Of a stretch of DNA of 53,623 bases, positions 42,988 to 52,250 are shown in pieces. A program made the translations under genes and the position numbers. Position 1 is the stretch's first letter; every line of letters starts with the position of its first letter. Origin of the DNA: Porphyromonadaceae bacterium UBA7332 (GTDB lineage: Bacteria; Bacteroidota; Bacteroidia; Bacteroidales; UBA7332); assembly GCA_002471225.1 (NCBI GenBank), contig DKPO01000011.1, positions 21,624-75,246 on the forward strand. The letters run 5' to 3'. The notes beneath the pieces are model-generated. The model worked only from the letters and a program-made list of their open reading frames with translations, ran no database searches and was not told where the DNA came from.

Positions 42988-44367
42988 ATGAGAACTATTA
43001 AAAGAACACTTTTATCTTGCTTATTAGCATTAGCTATTGTGCCTGTTATAGAAGCACAAGTAATTAAAACTCCGACACCCAAACGTGCGAAAGGACAAAA
43101 GGATGTTGTCGAATTACGCTGCGACCCAATTCCGACTGTTCGTGTAGCCGTTATCGGACTTGGGATGAGAGGCCCGGGTGCAGTATATCGTATGAGCCAG
43201 ATTGATGGCGTAGAGATTGTTGCTCTTTGTGACGTACTACCTGAACGCACAGCTGCTGTAAATAAACAGTTAGAAAAAGCTGGTAAACCGAAAGCTCTTG
43301 AATTCAGTGGTGACACTTCGGTATGGCGTAAAGTAACAGCCTTACCCAATGTTGATCTTGTTTATGTAGCTACAGACTGGAAAAGCCATGCAACTATTGG
43401 TATGCAGGCAATGAAAGACGGTAAACATGTTGCAATCGAAGTACCGGCAGCTATGACAATGGATGAGATTTGGGGATTGATTAATACGTCCGAAAAGACA
43501 AGAAAACATTGTATGCAATTAGAAAACTGTGTATATGACTTCTTTGAACTTACAACTCTGAATATGGCACAACAAGGATTATTCGGAGAGTTAATTCACG
43601 CTGAAGGTGCATATATCCACGGTTTACAACCTTTCTGGAATGCGTATTGGAATAACTGGCGCATGGATTATAATCAAAATCACAGAGGTGATGTATACGC
43701 TACCCATGGAATGGGACCTGCTTGTCAGGCATTAGGTATTCACCGTGGAGATAAAATGAATTATCTGGTTTCAATGGATACTAAACCATTACAAAATCCG
43801 GCTTTCATTAAAGAGAAAACAGGTAAAGCTCCTGAGAACTTCCGTAATGGAGACCATACTATGACTATGATCCGCACAGAAAATGGTAAAACGATTCAAA
43901 TCCAACATGACGTAACGTCACCAAGACCTTACAATCGTATGTATCAATTAAGCGGAACAAAAGGTTTTGCGAACAAATACCCAACAGAAGGATATGCTTT
44001 GGATTCGAAAGAAATCGGATCTGATGTTGCGCCAAATCACGAAGATCTTAATGCTCACAGTTTCGTACCGGATGAAGTAAAAAAAGCGTTAATGACTAAA
44101 TACAAACATCCGATCGTAAAAGACATCGAAGAAAAAGCGAAACAAGTAGGTGGACACGGCGGTATGGACTTTATTATGGATTATCGCCTGATATATTGTT
44201 TACAAAACGGACTTCCATTAGATATGGATGTATATGACTTAGCAGAATGGTGTTGTCTTGCTCCGCTGACAGAGATTTCATTAGACAATAACTCTGCTCC
44301 GGTAGAAATTCCTGACTTCACTCGCGGAGCTTGGAAAAAAGTAAACAAATTAGAATTTTACCAGTAA
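42988..44367 (+). CDS. GH109-type glycosidase (Gfo/Idh/MocA family), likely alpha-N-acetylgalactosaminidase
   Basis: Predicted 459-residue exported protein (signal about 1-23, VIEAQ). It has an NAD-binding Rossmann motif VAVIGLGMRGPGA (about 54-66). The Gfo/Idh/MocA C-terminal domain carries the GH109-like motifs YATHGMGPACQALGI and GGHGGMDF. GH109 enzymes use bound NAD in an oxidation-elimination mechanism; the known members remove terminal alpha-GalNAc. Placement directly after SusCD supports glycan processing in the periplasm. A related dehydrogenase-like role is the main alternative, since the family is broad. Confidence 0.85.
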   Translation: MRTIKRTLLSCLLALAIVPVIEAQVIKTPTPKRAKGQKDVVELRCDPIPTVRVAVIGLGMRGPGAVYRMSQIDGVEIVALCDVLPERTAAVNKQLEKAGKPKALEFSGDTSVWRKVTALPNVDLVYVATDWKSHATIGMQAMKDGKHVAIEVPAAMTMDEIWGLINTSEKTRKHCMQLENCVYDFFELTTLNMAQQGLFGELIHAEGAYIHGLQPFWNAYWNNWRMDYNQNHRGDVYATHGMGPACQALGIHRGDKMNYLVSMDTKPLQNPAFIKEKTGKAPENFRNGDHTMTMIRTENGKTIQIQHDVTSPRPYNRMYQLSGTKGFANKYPTEGYALDSKEIGSDVAPNHEDLNAHSFVPDEVKKALMTKYKHPIVKDIEEKAKQVGGHGGMDFIMDYRLIYCLQNGLPLDMDVYDLAEWCCLAPLTEISLDNNSAPVEIPDFTRGAWKKVNKLEFYQ

Positions 44368-44407
44368 GAGAATTATTATATAATCTTTTTAAATCATGCA
44401 TGTCGGG

Positions 44408-44434
44408 GGGCTGTTCAAGTGAGTTGAACGGCCC
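44408..44434 (+). terminator. Terminator of the ECF/SusCD/GH109 locus
   Basis: GGGCTGTTCAA (44408-44418) pairs with TTGAACGGCCC (44424-44434), with one T-G pair and a 5-base loop. A T-rich TTCTCTATTT follows. It begins 41 bases after the GH109-type gene. Confidence 0.75.
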
Positions 44435-44641
44435 TTCTCTATTTAGATCTTTCAACTTATTATTTTGATATTGATAAAAGCCTGACAATAGACAAAACGT
44501 TTTTTTACATTGCAATATATAGCCGTTATATTCCAGAATATCCGATTAAAAAGCAGCAAATTGATAATAGATACAAACTTTAGCAGCCTATCCTCTGTTC
44601 ATTTTATAGTATAGCTCTTTCTTATTATAAATGAAATGATC
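44435..44641. other. AT-rich intergenic spacer
   Basis: Together with the terminator this forms a 305-base gap between the GH109-type gene and the asparaginase gene. No reading frame, RNA or repeat was recognised in it apart from the promoter element at its right end. Confidence 0.4.
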
Positions 44642-44649
44642 TATATTTG
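44642..44649 (+). promoter_or_regulatory. Likely -7 element of the asparaginase operon
   Basis: TATATTTG, a perfect TAnnTTTG, 24 bases ahead of the asparaginase ATG. The -33 region reads TTTCTT without the TTG. The leader would be very short (about 17 nt). Confidence 0.5.
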
Positions 44650-44672
44650 CCCTAAATATAATATTCTGAATT

Positions 44673-45731
44673 ATGCAAAACGAATTCTACCAAACATCCA
44701 TCCTCCTTATCTATACAGGGGGTACTATCGGTATGATAGAAAATCCGGAGACCGGAATTTTAGAACCTTTCAATTTTCAACATATTCAGACTCATGTTCC
44801 CGAATTAAAACGATTCGGATTCAATATCTCAACAATACAGTTTAATCCGACTATCGACTCTTCAGATATGGAGCCGGAAATATGGGCTAAACTCGTAAAA
44901 ACAATTGTTGACAACTACAATGATTATGACGGATTTGTTATTTTGCATGGTACAGATACAATGGCATATACAGCTTCTGCTCTAAGCTTTATGCTGGAAA
45001 ATTTATCAAAACCTGTAATTCTTACCGGATCTCAATTACCTATCGGACGTTTACGTACAGATGGTAAAGAGAATCTGATCACGTCGATAGAAATTGCGGC
45101 TGCTAAAGAAAACGGAAAACCTATTATTTCTGAAGTGTGCATCTTTTTCCAGAATCACTTAATGCGCGGAAACAGAACAGCTAAAATTAATGCAGAGCAT
45201 TTCAATGCATTCAGATCAAATAATTATCCTCCGCTTGCCAGATCAGGAGTACATATTAAGTATGAGAAAAACGTAATTTATCAGGCTATTTCACCAAAAC
45301 CGCTGAAAGCCCATTATAAATTAGACTCAAACGTCGTTATTCTGAAACTATTCCCCGGGATCAGCAAAGAAACAGTTGATGCTATTCTGAACATTCCCGG
45401 ATTAAAAGGGGTTGTATTAGAGACTTACGGAACTGGGAATGCAACTACCAGAGAATGGTTCCTTGAGTCACTGAAAGCAGCTATCGATCGCGGAATTGTC
45501 ATTGTAAATGTAACGCAATGTCAAAGCGGCGGTGTCGAAATGCAACGTTATGGAACAGGAAATACGCTGTATGAGATTGGTGTTGTCAGTGGTTACGACA
45601 GTACAGTTTCGGCAGCCATCACAAAATTGATGTTTTTGTTCGGACACGATCTGACTCCGTCTGAAGTTCGCGAGTATATGCAATGTTCATTAATTGGAGA
45701 AGTTACTATCAACAATAATTATTATGACTAA
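44673..45731 (+). CDS. ansA: Type I asparaginase
   Basis: Predicted 352-residue cytoplasmic enzyme (no signal peptide) that hydrolyses L-asparagine to aspartate and ammonia. The two catalytic threonine motifs are visible: LIYTGGTIGM at the N-terminus and HGTDTMAYTASALSFML about residue 90. GSQLPIGRLRTDGKENL also matches the family. Length and lack of export signal point to the type I (AnsA) group. Its stop overlaps the start of the following lipoprotein gene by 8 bases, implying coupling. Confidence 0.94.
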   Translation: MQNEFYQTSILLIYTGGTIGMIENPETGILEPFNFQHIQTHVPELKRFGFNISTIQFNPTIDSSDMEPEIWAKLVKTIVDNYNDYDGFVILHGTDTMAYTASALSFMLENLSKPVILTGSQLPIGRLRTDGKENLITSIEIAAAKENGKPIISEVCIFFQNHLMRGNRTAKINAEHFNAFRSNNYPPLARSGVHIKYEKNVIYQAISPKPLKAHYKLDSNVVILKLFPGISKETVDAILNIPGLKGVVLETYGTGNATTREWFLESLKAAIDRGIVIVNVTQCQSGGVEMQRYGTGNTLYEIGVVSGYDSTVSAAITKLMFLFGHDLTPSEVREYMQCSLIGEVTINNNYYD

Positions 45732-46575
45732 ACAAGCGCCTTTATTAATGATTATCTGGATTACAATCATGTCTCTGATGGGCAGTTGTACTCCTAAATC
45801 TCAACCTTTGGCTACGAATGATATTCAGTTTGACTCTCTCGCTTCGGTGGATAGTCAAATCATTATGCTTGACACCATTGCTGCTAAATGCAAAGTAAAA
45901 ATGCTGATGGATTTCCCTGCGACCTGCGGTGATAAATATGATCTGAAACAATTACAGGCTTTATTTATCCATGCAATGATCACGTCAAACACACCGGTTA
46001 CTTCTCCTGAAGAAGCAATGTTGCAGTATAAAGATTCTTGCTTTAACGATTTCAATATGCAAATTTCTGAATTACAGAAAATGCTTCCGAACTTTAAAGA
46101 AGATCCTCCCGCATTTGTTACAGATTTTTATCATCAGAAAGATGTGGTACCTGCATTTAACAAAGCTGATTTCTTAAGTATTGCCAGTAATTTCTATGAT
46201 TTCACAGGTGGTGCTCATGGTTATGGTGCTGAAATCTACAAAAACTATGACTTGCAAACAATGAAGCAGATTGTTTTAGCTGATATATTTGGAGAAGAGA
46301 ACTTTGAAAAAATAGCAGAACTTATCGTAGAACAATTAGTAAAAGATTATCATGTTGAATCACCTCAGCAATTAGAGGAAACCGGATTCTTCAATATCAA
46401 ACAAATCGTTCCGACTGAAAATTTCTGCCTGACCGATTCTGCAATGCTGTTTTCATATACACGTTATGATATTGCACCTTATTCAATGGGGCAGATCAAT
46501 GTTGAAGTCAGCTACAATCAATTGAAACCATTTACTAAACCAAACAGTGTAATTAACCGATTATTTACCAAATAA
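45724..46575 (+). CDS. Lipoprotein with DUF3298/DUF4163-like domain
   Basis: Predicted 283-residue lipoprotein (SLMGSC lipobox, Cys22). The central YDFTGGAHGYGAEIYKNYD and IVLADIF match the DUF3298/DUF4163 (RsiV-like) pattern, a fold found in periplasmic or surface proteins; RsiV itself binds lysozyme. The C-terminus is beta-rich and ends with VSYNQLKPF. The ATG at 45724 is preferred over the TTG at 45694 because the lipoprotein signal begins there; the frame overlaps the asparaginase stop by 8 bases. A lysozyme- or glycan-binding role is only analogy. Confidence 0.82.
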   Translation: MTKQAPLLMIIWITIMSLMGSCTPKSQPLATNDIQFDSLASVDSQIIMLDTIAAKCKVKMLMDFPATCGDKYDLKQLQALFIHAMITSNTPVTSPEEAMLQYKDSCFNDFNMQISELQKMLPNFKEDPPAFVTDFYHQKDVVPAFNKADFLSIASNFYDFTGGAHGYGAEIYKNYDLQTMKQIVLADIFGEENFEKIAELIVEQLVKDYHVESPQQLEETGFFNIKQIVPTENFCLTDSAMLFSYTRYDIAPYSMGQINVEVSYNQLKPFTKPNSVINRLFTK

Positions 46576-46605
46576 TCAATTGACTGAACTTAAAATGAAT
46601 TTTCT

Positions 46606-47232
46606 ATGAACGAAGAAATAATCTATAAATATTTTCCTAATCTGACAGAGGTACAAAAAGAGCAATTCAAAGCTTTGTATGATCTTTACTTAGAATGGAA
46701 TACGAAGATTAATGTTATTTCCCGCAAGGATATTGATAATCTTTATGAACACCATATACTACATTCATTAGCTATCGCTAAGTTTGTATCATTCACACCC
46801 GGAACCAAAATTATGGATCTTGGTACCGGTGGTGGATTTCCGGGCATACCTTTGGCAATTATGTTTCCTGAAGTTGAATTTTTATTGAACGACCGTATCA
46901 ATAAAAAACTAACGGTAGGGAGAGAAGTTGCTGAAGCTATCGGTTTGAAAAATGTAAGTTTCCGTCATTGCGGAGCTGAGGAAATTAAAGAAAAATTTGA
47001 TTTCGTGGTGAGTCGTGCTGTAATGCCTCTTCCTGATCTGATTAAAATTATACGTAAAAACATATCTAAGGATCAGCATAATGGTATTCCGAATGGTTTA
47101 ATCTGTTTAAAAGGAGGCGATCTGGCTCAGGAGTTAGCTCCTTACAGACGTGTAGCTATCATCGAAGACATTAAAGATTATTTTACTGAATCATTCTTTG
47201 ACACTAAGAATGTAATCTATGTACCGCTTTAA
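46606..47232 (+). CDS. rsmG: 16S rRNA (guanine-N7)-methyltransferase
   Basis: Predicted 208-residue SAM-dependent enzyme that methylates G527 of 16S rRNA. Signatures are WNTKINVISRKDI, HILHSLAIAKF, the SAM-binding MDLGTGGGFPGIPLA and VVSRAVMPL. It is the third gene of the asparaginase operon, 30 bases after the lipoprotein. Length is normal. Confidence 0.96.
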   Translation: MNEEIIYKYFPNLTEVQKEQFKALYDLYLEWNTKINVISRKDIDNLYEHHILHSLAIAKFVSFTPGTKIMDLGTGGGFPGIPLAIMFPEVEFLLNDRINKKLTVGREVAEAIGLKNVSFRHCGAEEIKEKFDFVVSRAVMPLPDLIKIIRKNISKDQHNGIPNGLICLKGGDLAQELAPYRRVAIIEDIKDYFTESFFDTKNVIYVPL

Positions 47233-47246
47233 TAAAATGAATAACT

Positions 47247-47888
47247 ATGTTTATAAAAATATTTACCTTTAATCCTGTCAGTGAGTGCACATATCTGTTA
47301 GTGGATGAACCCAGCAAAGAGGCTGTCATCATCGACTGCGGTGCATTCTATGAAGAAGAGAAAGAAGAATTAAGAGAATACGTGATGGATCATGGATTAC
47401 AAATTAAATATATCCTGAATACCCATCTGCATTTTGATCACTGTTTCGGCGTTTCTTTTGCAACTCAAACATTCGGAACAGCAATGGGCGCAAATAAAGA
47501 AGATGCTTACCTTCTTTCAGCCTATAATGCATCTGCTGCAAGATTTGGTATCCGTATCAATGACTCTGCGCCACGTATCGGATTTAATATTGAGGAAGGT
47601 ATGAGTTTTAAGTTTGGATCAGAAGAGCTTCAGGCCTTACATGTACCGGGACATACTCCGGGTAGTATTGCTTTTTACTCACCGACTTCAAAATGTGTCT
47701 TTGTCGGCGATGCATTATTCAAAAACAGCATCGGACGTACAGATCTGCCGGGTGGCAATTTTGAGCAACTGATCAGTTCTATTAAAACTAAACTATTGCC
47801 TCTTCCTGATGATACGGTTGTTTACTCCGGACATGGAGAATCAACAACAATAAAAGACGAGAAAAGATATAATATGTATCTTCGCTAA
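47247..47888 (+). CDS. MBL-fold hydrolase (glyoxalase II-like)
   Basis: Predicted 213-residue metallo-beta-lactamase-fold protein. Metal ligands are the histidines and Asp in NTHLHFDHCFGV, the His of HVPGHTPGS, the Asp of VFVGDALF, and the His of SGHGES. The short length and HPGHTPGS-like motif resemble glyoxalase II-like or YcbL-type thioester hydrolases. The substrate is not known. It is the last gene of the asparaginase/lipoprotein/rsmG operon, 14 bases after rsmG and closed by a terminator. Confidence 0.92.
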   Translation: MFIKIFTFNPVSECTYLLVDEPSKEAVIIDCGAFYEEEKEELREYVMDHGLQIKYILNTHLHFDHCFGVSFATQTFGTAMGANKEDAYLLSAYNASAARFGIRINDSAPRIGFNIEEGMSFKFGSEELQALHVPGHTPGSIAFYSPTSKCVFVGDALFKNSIGRTDLPGGNFEQLISSIKTKLLPLPDDTVVYSGHGESTTIKDEKRYNMYLR

Positions 47889-47895
47889 ATAATTG

Positions 47896-47920
47896 AAGGA
47901 GACAATAGTCTCCTTTTTTT
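47896..47920 (+). terminator. Terminator after MBL hydrolase
   Basis: AAGGAGAC (47896-47903) pairs with GTCTCCTT (47908-47915) around AATA, and the T-run continues to 47920. It starts 8 bases after the stop. Confidence 0.85.
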
Positions 47921-47943
47921 CTATATAATCAATCTTTATATCA

Positions 47944-48801
47944 ATGAAAAAATCATTTATTACTATTTATACCTTACTGCTGCTCGGATGCGGCGGATAT
48001 TTGCAGGCACAAAGCATAGATCTGTTACCGGAGAAATCATTTACTTCGGGCATTGAGGGTCCTGCTACTGACAAAGAAGGAAACATCTATGTCGTGAATT
48101 TCGGAAAAGAAGGAACTATCGGAAAAGTTAGCCCGGATGGGAAAGCGGAGCTTTTCGTAGAACTTCCGGCAACATCAATCGGCAACAGTATCCGTATTAA
48201 TCCAAAGGGGCATTTAATTGTAGCAGACTATACTAACCACAATTTACTGGAAATAGACCCTGCTACCAAACACATAAAAGTCTATGCCCATTCCGGCAAA
48301 ATGAATCAGCCGAATGACCTCGCACTCTCATCACTCACAGGCATAATCTATGCATCTGATCCTAATTGGAAGGAAACAAAAGGACAACTTTGGGCAATCT
48401 ATCCTGACGGAGCGTGCAAACTTATCGAGCCGGATATGGGTACGACCAATGGCATTGAGCTTTCTCCCGATAATAAAACACTCTATGTAAATGAGTCTGC
48501 TCAACTTAATCTATGGAAATATGATGTGGATTCAAAAGGCAAGTTGTCTAATAAAAAACTGATCCATAAATTTGAAGGATATGGATTAGACGGAATGAAG
48601 TGCGATAAAAACGGAAATATCTATGTGACACGTTATGATAAAGGAACTGTCGAAGTACTTAATCCACAGGGAGGAAAAATCAAAGAATTTACTTTAAAAG
48701 GGAAACAGCCTTCAAATTTGACATTCAGTCCGGATGAAACGAAACTATATGTTACTTTACAAGACAGAGGCACTATTGAAATAATCAATCTGAAACAATA
48801 A
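47944..48801 (+). CDS. Exported SMP-30/gluconolactonase-like beta-propeller
   Basis: Predicted 285-residue exported protein; the leader MKKSFITIYTLLLLGC could be a lipobox (Cys16) or, with cleavage after LQAQ, a Sec signal. The rest forms a six-bladed propeller with SMP-30 features: an acidic metal residue in IEGPATDKEGNIYV, Asn-Asp in QPNDLALS, and Asp in YGLDGMKCDKNGNIYV. Family members are lactonases. The neighbour 9 bases downstream is a secreted esterase, so the pair may act on the same ester or lactone substrate. Confidence 0.88.
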   Translation: MKKSFITIYTLLLLGCGGYLQAQSIDLLPEKSFTSGIEGPATDKEGNIYVVNFGKEGTIGKVSPDGKAELFVELPATSIGNSIRINPKGHLIVADYTNHNLLEIDPATKHIKVYAHSGKMNQPNDLALSSLTGIIYASDPNWKETKGQLWAIYPDGACKLIEPDMGTTNGIELSPDNKTLYVNESAQLNLWKYDVDSKGKLSNKKLIHKFEGYGLDGMKCDKNGNIYVTRYDKGTVEVLNPQGGKIKEFTLKGKQPSNLTFSPDETKLYVTLQDRGTIEIINLKQ

Positions 48802-48810
48802 TAACAATAT

Positions 48811-49617
48811 ATGAGAACACTTTTTATTCTATTATTTATCACCATTTTAACCTATCCTGCTAAAGCAGCCAAAGTTGATACAGTATCTGTATACAGTCCA
48901 TCAATGAAAAAATATATCAAGAATGTAGTTATACTTCCTGAAAAACAAAAGAAAGATATGCCGGTTGTTTTTATGCTACATGGCGCTGGCGGATCTTATA
49001 AAACATGGACAGCAGGACCTTCTCGAATCAAGGATTTTGTTGATCAATACGGTTTAGTTGTTATTTGCCCTGACGGCGCAGTAACAAGCTGGTATTTTGA
49101 CAGTCCTCTGGATTCTACTATGCGATACGAGACCTATGTTGCCAAAGAGCTTACTCAATGGGCAAATGAGAACCTTCCAATTTCAAAAGATCGTAAGAAA
49201 AGGGCTATAACTGGATTGAGTATGGGTGGACATGGTGCATTTTATCTGGCTATCAATCATCCTGAGCAATGGGGAAATATAGGAAGCACAAGCGGCGGAA
49301 TCGATTTCCGTAACTTTCCCGATAGCTGGAACATAAAATTACGTATCGGCGAAAAAGATAAATATCCGGAGAACTGGGAAAACTACACCGTATTCAATCA
49401 TATTGATAAGATCAAAAAAGGAAATTTCAACATCTATGTAGACTGCGGAACTGAAGATTTTTTCTACCCTATGAATAAGGCTTTTCATGAACGACTGTTA
49501 TATGAAAAAATACCTCACGAATATACCGACAGACCTGGTGCTCACAATTGGGATTACTGGAAAAATTCGATTTGCTATCAGCTAATGTTTTTCGGAGATA
49601 AAATGTCGCAGGAATAA
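48811..49617 (+). CDS. Secreted esterase D/feruloyl-esterase-like alpha/beta hydrolase
   Basis: Predicted 268-residue protein with a signal peptide (about 1-20, TYPAKA). The alpha/beta-hydrolase core shows the oxyanion region VFMLHGAGGSYKTW, the nucleophile elbow GLSMGGHGAFYLA, an acid residue in DCGTEDFFYP, and the catalytic His in PGAHNWDYW. This arrangement resembles CE1-type esterases and S-formylglutathione hydrolase-like enzymes. It would remove ester groups from polysaccharides or small molecules. It starts 9 bases after the SMP-30 gene. Confidence 0.9.
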   Translation: MRTLFILLFITILTYPAKAAKVDTVSVYSPSMKKYIKNVVILPEKQKKDMPVVFMLHGAGGSYKTWTAGPSRIKDFVDQYGLVVICPDGAVTSWYFDSPLDSTMRYETYVAKELTQWANENLPISKDRKKRAITGLSMGGHGAFYLAINHPEQWGNIGSTSGGIDFRNFPDSWNIKLRIGEKDKYPENWENYTVFNHIDKIKKGNFNIYVDCGTEDFFYPMNKAFHERLLYEKIPHEYTDRPGAHNWDYWKNSICYQLMFFGDKMSQE

Positions 49618-49640
49618 TGAACCGAGTATCCGAAATAACT

Positions 49641-49676
49641 GTTTAGGTTATACAATTCTGATTTCTAAACCTAAAC
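49641..49676 (+). terminator. Possible weak terminator
   Basis: GTTTAGGTT and AACCTAAAC form 9-base arms around an 18-base loop, followed by CTTTATTAT. The arms end 9 bases before the next ATG, so the structure could instead affect its translation. Confidence 0.45.
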
Positions 49677-49685
49677 CTTTATTAT

Positions 49686-50081
49686 ATGGATACAAGTCAA
49701 GTTCCTTTTCATTTATTGTTTCCGGCAATAGTCTCTATCACATCTGCATTGGTATGTTATACCATTGGTGTATGGGGTGAGAGAATTCAAAAAGTACTAA
49801 AAGGATGGCATGTTTTATTCTTTATCTTTGGTATCTTGTTTGATATAACCGGAACTTCGTTAATGACACATATCGCTATTGTCACAGGCAAGCACAATGA
49901 ATTGCATGCTATAACAGGTATGATCGCAGTAGCCTTAATGCTTATTCACGCGACATGGGCTGTCTGGACCTATTATAAAGGATCCGAAAAAGCAAAAGAG
50001 CACTTCAATCGATTCAGTATTTTTGTTTGGAGTTTTTGGCTGATTCCGTTCTTCGTAGGTATGTATATTGCAATGCATTAA
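49686..50081 (+). CDS. HsmA-family (TIGR03987-like) membrane protein
   Basis: Predicted 131-residue membrane protein with four hydrophobic helices. The family pattern is visible: VCYTIGVWGERIQKVLKGWHVLFF, GILFDITGTSLM and LHAITGMIAVALMLIHATWAVW, with conserved His residues in the helices. HsmA-type proteins are poorly understood. It is followed at once by a strong terminator, and its connection to the upstream esterase gene is uncertain because of the hairpin between them. Confidence 0.82.
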   Translation: MDTSQVPFHLLFPAIVSITSALVCYTIGVWGERIQKVLKGWHVLFFIFGILFDITGTSLMTHIAIVTGKHNELHAITGMIAVALMLIHATWAVWTYYKGSEKAKEHFNRFSIFVWSFWLIPFFVGMYIAMH

Positions 50082-50085
50082 TAAA

Positions 50086-50135
50086 AAAAGAAGAAATCCC
50101 CGTAACAAATCATTGTTACGGGGATTTCTTCTTTT
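50086..50135. terminator. Bidirectional terminator between convergent genes
   Basis: The perfect 22-base arms (50086-50107 and 50114-50135, core CCCCGTAACA/TGTTACGGGG) enclose a 6-base loop and are rich in A on the left and T on the right. The last arm base overlaps the S9 peptidase stop codon. Confidence 0.9.
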
Positions 50136-52216
50136 CACTCTATAAAACTGTTATCCGGATTCAGATGACGAATAAAAAAGTCATATAAACGATTTAATTC
50201 ATATTTACCTCCAAGTGAATGACCTTTCCCTGGTAAATACAATTGCTCAAAGTATTTATTCGCTTTCATCAATGCATCGACAACCTGCAATGTAGAAGTA
50301 GGATCGACATTATCATCTAATTCACCATTGATAAGTAAAAGATTACCCCTCAGCAAATGAGCATTCTCGACATTCGAAGACGCAATATAAGCCGAATCAA
50401 CCGGATATCCCATCCAAAGCTCATTCCACCATATTTTATCAATACGGTTATCATGACATCCACAGAAAGAGACAGCAGCTTTATAAAAATCATTATAATG
50501 CAATAACGCAGACATCGCATTCTGTCCCCCTGCCGACCAACCGTAGACGCCAACTCTGCTGATATCCATATAAGGATATTTAGCAGCAGCCTCTTTAATC
50601 CATTTTATCCTGTCAGGATAACCTGCATCCTTCAGATTTTTCCAACATATATCATGAAATTGTTTGGAACGATAATTCGTCCCCATGCCATCAATCTTTA
50701 CCACGATAAATCCCAGATTAGTCAAAGCAGTTATACTTTCAAACGGTCTTCCGAAATCTTTCTGAACAAAAGAACCATGAGGGCCCGCATAAATATCTTC
50801 GATAACGGGATACGATTTTGAAGGATCAAAATTAAAAGGTCTGTAAATAATACCCCAGATATCTGTCTTGTTATCTCTCCCTTTGGCTTTAAACACCTCC
50901 GGTTTTGTCCAGCCACTTGCCAAAAGTGTATCTATATTTGCCTCATCGATTTTCAGACAAAACTTCGGATCGCTGAATTTACGTATCTGAGTTATTTGAG
51001 GCATGTCCGGTCTGGAGTACCTTTCTGTAAAATAGTTCCGATGCTTCGGAATTGTTATTGTATGATTACCATTTTCAGGTGTTAAATCCCGAAAGTTTCT
51101 ACCGTCAAAGTCAACGGAACAATAATGCTTATTATATGGGTCTTCATGTTTATTTATTCCTGATGCCATAAAATAAATCTTCTTATTGGCTTCATCTACA
51201 TATTCAACTTCACGAACGACCCATTCCCCTTTTGTCAACTGCTTTTGCACTTCCCCGTTAGCTCCGTTTATCAAATAAAGATGTCTCCAGCCATCTCTCT
51301 CTGACAACCATAAGATTTCCGATCCGTCATTAAGATCATATCGGAAGTTGTTGATATACGAAATAAAAGTCGGAGATGTTTCCTCAATCAGATGTCTCAC
51401 TTTACCGTTTTCAGCGTCTACCTCGCCTACGATATATCTTTGATGTCCTCTTTCATTGAATTCGAAAGTAAAAGCGCGACTATCCTTACGCCAACCAGTA
51501 AAATACAGATTAAACTGATTCAGATAAGGAGACATATCAATCGGAACCCCCGTGCATGTTTCCATATTAAAGAGCGTCAGATGTTTTACAGACAACGCAT
51601 CTCCCGGTTTATTATAAGCTTTCCAGTGAATAACAGGCTGTAATTGATCTTCAGGAGCTGACTCAATTAAAGGAATCTTGCGGGTCTGTGTTTCAAACAC
51701 CCGATATGACACAAGTTTTTTTGAATCCGGTGACCATTCCATTACTCCCCCATAAGGAGTCCCGGGTGAGCCATCATAAGAAAGCTGTATCGTTTTTTCC
51801 TCAGCGAAATTTTTAATGAAAAGATTATTATCACGAATAAAAGCACCGTACTTTCGATCAGGAGAGAAAGTATATTTCGAATCTTGTTTTGTTTCTTGCT
51901 TTGGAGTGGTCTGTAAATTATTCTTCAAATTATTCACTAATAAATATTGCTCCAACGCTTCGGCTGACTTAAATGTTTGTCTCGTATTGGCCTCAATATC
52001 CAAAACATGAAATAATTGACCTTCAGGAGTATGGACCGCAAATTGAATAATTTGCTCTTTGTCTGTCCATGCAGGAGTGCCTACTAATGAATAAACTTTA
52101 TCAGATAATTTATACAACGAATCAAGACGTTGAGAATTAAATGTCTGACCTGATAAAGAATTCAAAGATAAAAGCTGTACTCCGATAGTAAATACAGCCA
52201 GATTTTTCATTTTCAT
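50135..52216 (-). CDS. S9 prolyl-oligopeptidase-family serine peptidase (DPP IV-like)
   Basis: Predicted 693-residue exported peptidase (signal about 1-23, SLSGQ). It has an N-terminal DPP IV-like beta-propeller (about 60-430; for example FSPDRKYGAFIRDNN) and a C-terminal alpha/beta-hydrolase domain. The nucleophile serine is in GVYGWSAGGQN (about 560), the Asp is in INGELDDNVDP, and the His is in PGKGHSLGG. It would cleave dipeptides or short peptides in the periplasm. The ATG at 52216 is chosen; the longer frame to 52225 uses TTG. Monocistronic, with a consensus promoter. Confidence 0.93.
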   Translation of the reverse strand: MKMKNLAVFTIGVQLLSLNSLSGQTFNSQRLDSLYKLSDKVYSLVGTPAWTDKEQIIQFAVHTPEGQLFHVLDIEANTRQTFKSAEALEQYLLVNNLKNNLQTTPKQETKQDSKYTFSPDRKYGAFIRDNNLFIKNFAEEKTIQLSYDGSPGTPYGGVMEWSPDSKKLVSYRVFETQTRKIPLIESAPEDQLQPVIHWKAYNKPGDALSVKHLTLFNMETCTGVPIDMSPYLNQFNLYFTGWRKDSRAFTFEFNERGHQRYIVGEVDAENGKVRHLIEETSPTFISYINNFRYDLNDGSEILWLSERDGWRHLYLINGANGEVQKQLTKGEWVVREVEYVDEANKKIYFMASGINKHEDPYNKHYCSVDFDGRNFRDLTPENGNHTITIPKHRNYFTERYSRPDMPQITQIRKFSDPKFCLKIDEANIDTLLASGWTKPEVFKAKGRDNKTDIWGIIYRPFNFDPSKSYPVIEDIYAGPHGSFVQKDFGRPFESITALTNLGFIVVKIDGMGTNYRSKQFHDICWKNLKDAGYPDRIKWIKEAAAKYPYMDISRVGVYGWSAGGQNAMSALLHYNDFYKAAVSFCGCHDNRIDKIWWNELWMGYPVDSAYIASSNVENAHLLRGNLLLINGELDDNVDPTSTLQVVDALMKANKYFEQLYLPGKGHSLGGKYELNRLYDFFIRHLNPDNSFIE

Positions 52217-52250
52217 TATATTCAAGATTAATCAGTTGTTCTTCAATACC

